Part shown: piece by piece, positions 5,870 through 7,114 of the stretch
Numbering within the stretch: the stretch's first letter is position 1
Layout of the letters: each line of letters opens with the position of its first letter
Assembly (NCBI GenBank): GCA_946040935.1
Contig: CAMGCN010000048.1
Coordinates: 1 to 7,114, forward strand
DNA length: 7,114 nucleotides
Direction of reading: 5' to 3'
Source of the DNA: an uncultured Clostridia bacterium
GTDB taxonomy: Bacteria; Bacillota; Clostridia; Oscillospirales; CAG-272
The notes under the pieces: model-generated
The model's database searches: none
What the model was told of the DNA's origin: nothing
The model's input: the letters and a program-made list of their open reading frames with translations, nothing else
Made by a program: the position numbers and the translations under genes

Positions 5870-7006
5870 TCAGAAATTGAAATTGTTGTCCGAAGTAAAC
5901 CCGGAGTCGCCCGTTGTGCCGCCGTTTGTGTTATACTTCTTTGAGCTCTTGTCGAGCATGTTGAGAATAACGTCAAACTCGTCGTCGGGAATAACATCCT
6001 GCTTCTTTTCTTCTTCTTTTTCTTCCTCTTGTTTAGGCTCTTCGTCCTTGCCCGAGTCAAAGCCTGTCGCAATAACCGTGACATTCATGGTATCTTCAAG
6101 AGATTCGTCGAACGCCGCGCCCCAGATAACATTTGCATCGGGATGTGCCTCCTCTTGAATGAGAGTAGACGCCTCGTTAACTTCGTCAAGCCCGATATCG
6201 GGAGACGCCGTAATATTGATGATAATACCGCGTGCGCCTTTGATAGAGGTTTCAAGAAGAGGACTGGAGATAGCGAGATTTGCCGCCTCGGTTGCCTTAT
6301 CCTTACCCGACGCGCTTCCTACGCCCATGTGAGCATAGCCTGCGTCTGTCATTATGGCCGAAACATCTGCGAAGTCAAGGTTGACAACGCCGGTTACGTT
6401 AATAAGCTCTGAAATGCTCTGTACACCCTGTCTCAAAACATCGTCTGCAATGGCAAACGCATTCGCGAGGGTTATACGGGTTTCCGAAACGCTCTTAAGT
6501 CTTTCATTCGGAATAACAATGAGAGAGTCTACAAAGGAACGAAGATTAGCAATACCTGCTTCCGCCGCTTCCATACGCCGTTTACCCTCAAAGGCAAAAG
6601 GCTTTGTAGCAATGCCTACTGTGAGTATTCCCATTTCCTTTGCTATTCTCGCAACAACAGGAGCCGCGCCTGTACCTGTTCCGCCGCCCATACCTGCGGT
6701 AACGAATACCATGTCCGCTCCGTTAATAGCGGCCGATATTTCCTCTGCCGATTCCTCTGCGCTCTTTGCACCGATATCGGGGTTCGCGCCTGCGCCGTGT
6801 CCGTGCGTGAGTTTATCTCCGATTGAGATTTTGGTCGGCGCGCCGTTTTTCATTAGCACCTGCTTGTCAGTATTTATTGCGATGAATTCAACACCCTTAA
6901 CACCTGATTCAATCATACGGTTGACAGCGTTGTTTCCGCCGCCGCCTACGCCGATGACTTTTATATTTACGCCGCTGTCAAAGGATTCTTCCAATTCAAA
7001 TGGCAT
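5870..7006 (-). CDS. ftsZ: FtsZ, tubulin-like cell division GTPase
   Basis: FtsZ polymerises at mid-cell on the inner membrane face to form the Z ring that recruits the division machinery. The 378-residue protein has the nucleotide-binding [13 protein letters not shown] (19-31), the tubulin signature GGGTGTG (107-113), NERLKS (167-172) and the T7 loop [11 protein letters not shown] (209-219) that completes the GTPase site of the neighbouring subunit. The GTPase and C-terminal core run to about 316. A short, highly charged linker (about 319-338, mostly E and K) follows, then [17 protein letters not shown] (341-357) in the place of the usual C-terminal peptide, and a Gly/Asn/Ser/Thr-rich tail (358-378). 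The ATG at 7006 has GGAGG 8 nt upstream and gives the normal N terminus [19 protein letters not shown]. The frame stays open upstream only into adapter sequence. It has its own terminator. Confidence 0.97.
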   Translation of the reverse strand: MPFELEESFDSGVNIKVIGVGGGGNNAVNRMIESGVKGVEFIAINTDKQVLMKNGAPTKISIGDKLTHGHGAGANPDIGAKSAEESAEEISAAINGADMVFVTAGMGGGTGTGAAPVVARIAKEMGILTVGIATKPFAFEGKRRMEAAEAGIANLRSFVDSLIVIPNERLKSVSETRITLANAFAIADDVLRQGVQSISELINVTGVVNLDFADVSAIMTDAGYAHMGVGSASGKDKATEAANLAISSPLLETSIKGARGIIINITASPDIGLDEVNEASTLIQEEAHPDANVIWGAAFDESLEDTMNVTVIATGFDSGKDEEPKQEEEKEEEKKQDVIPDDEFDVILNMLDKSSKKYNTNGGTTGDSGFTSDNNFNF

Positions 7007-7014
7007 TGCTTTTT

Positions 7015-7019
7015 CCTCC
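7015..7019 (-). promoter_or_regulatory. ftsZ ribosome binding site
   Basis: GGAGG lies 8 nt upstream of the ATG at 7006 and decides this start over the upstream in-frame extension, whose only ATG is in the adapter. The remaining native leader (7020-7069) shows no promoter I can support. Confidence 0.88.
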
Positions 7020-7069
7020 GTGTCCTTTATTTTGATTCGATGTAATCTTCGGATATAGTAATCTACAAT

Positions 7070-7114
7070 CTGTCTCTTATACACATCTCCGAGCCCACGA
7101 GACGCTACGCTATC
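7070..7114 (+). other. Nextera sequencing adapter, not genomic DNA
   Basis: CTGTCTCTTATACACATCT (7070-7088) is the reverse complement of the Tn5 mosaic end used in Nextera kits. CCGAGCCCACGAGAC (7089-7103) is the read-2 adapter stub. GCTACGCT (7104-7111) sits exactly in the i7 index position and matches index N709 as I remember it, and ATC (7112-7114) begins the P7 sequence. The order and orientation are those of read-through past a short insert. Native DNA ends at 7069. Confidence 0.98.

Noticed and set aside
6354..7058. 234-codon plus-strand open frame opposite ftsZ
   Set aside because: It lies wholly antisense to a certain ftsZ, has no ribosome site or family signature, and its proline/serine-rich translation is what the complement of FtsZ codons gives.
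1..7114. CRISPR array, tRNA, rRNA, insertion sequence or phage attachment site
   Set aside because: No regularly spaced repeats, cloverleaf candidates, transposase-like proteins or terminal inverted repeats were seen. The only transposon-derived sequence is the Tn5 mosaic end in the sequencing adapter.

Overview
The window looks like one end of an assembled contig from a spore-forming Clostridia-type Bacillota, possibly from a metagenome. The evidence is a ctsR-mcsA-mcsB-clpC heat-shock operon with classical CtsR heptad operators, strong Shine-Dalgarno sites of the GGAGG type, a SpoIID-like/peptidoglycan-binding gene set resembling spore cortex-lytic enzymes, and a Gram-positive-type FtsZ. 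The genus cannot be named from the sequence alone. Every gene reads on the minus strand, so transcription runs from high to low coordinates.

Region 7070-7114 is not biological. It is Illumina Nextera adapter: the transposase mosaic end, the read-2 adapter stub, an 8-base index and the first bases of P7. Native sequence therefore ends at about 7069. The adapter supplies a false upstream start (MYKRQ...) to the ftsZ reading frame.

Region 5811-7069 holds ftsZ (real start at 7006) with its own GGAGG site, followed by a strong intrinsic terminator (12-bp stem plus U-tract).

Region 3703-5770 holds three tightly coupled genes: a small Ig/carboxypeptidase-regulatory-like protein (probable TTG start), a SpoIID-like protein with three peptidoglycan-binding repeats, and a single free-standing peptidoglycan-binding repeat. 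They overlap by 1 and 4 nt (TAATG and ATGA junctions), and together look like a SleC-type cortex-lytic enzyme spread over separate polypeptides. No protein in the set has a signal peptide, which fits action inside a mother cell or spore better than secretion, though this is inference.

Region 3596-3683 is a compact control region. A near-consensus sigma-A promoter (TTGACT, 17 bp, TATACT) is bracketed by three CtsR boxes. The outer boxes form a perfect 19-bp inverted repeat across the promoter.

Region 1-3595 is the CtsR operon: ctsR (repressor), mcsA (zinc-finger activator), mcsB (protein-arginine kinase) and clpC (AAA+ unfoldase, cut off at its second Walker A). CtsR represses the operon. McsA activates McsB, McsB phosphorylates arginines on CtsR and on damaged proteins, and ClpC unfolds the marked proteins for ClpP, which is not in the window. 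There is no visible terminator between the peptidoglycan genes and ctsR, so read-through into the heat-shock operon is possible.
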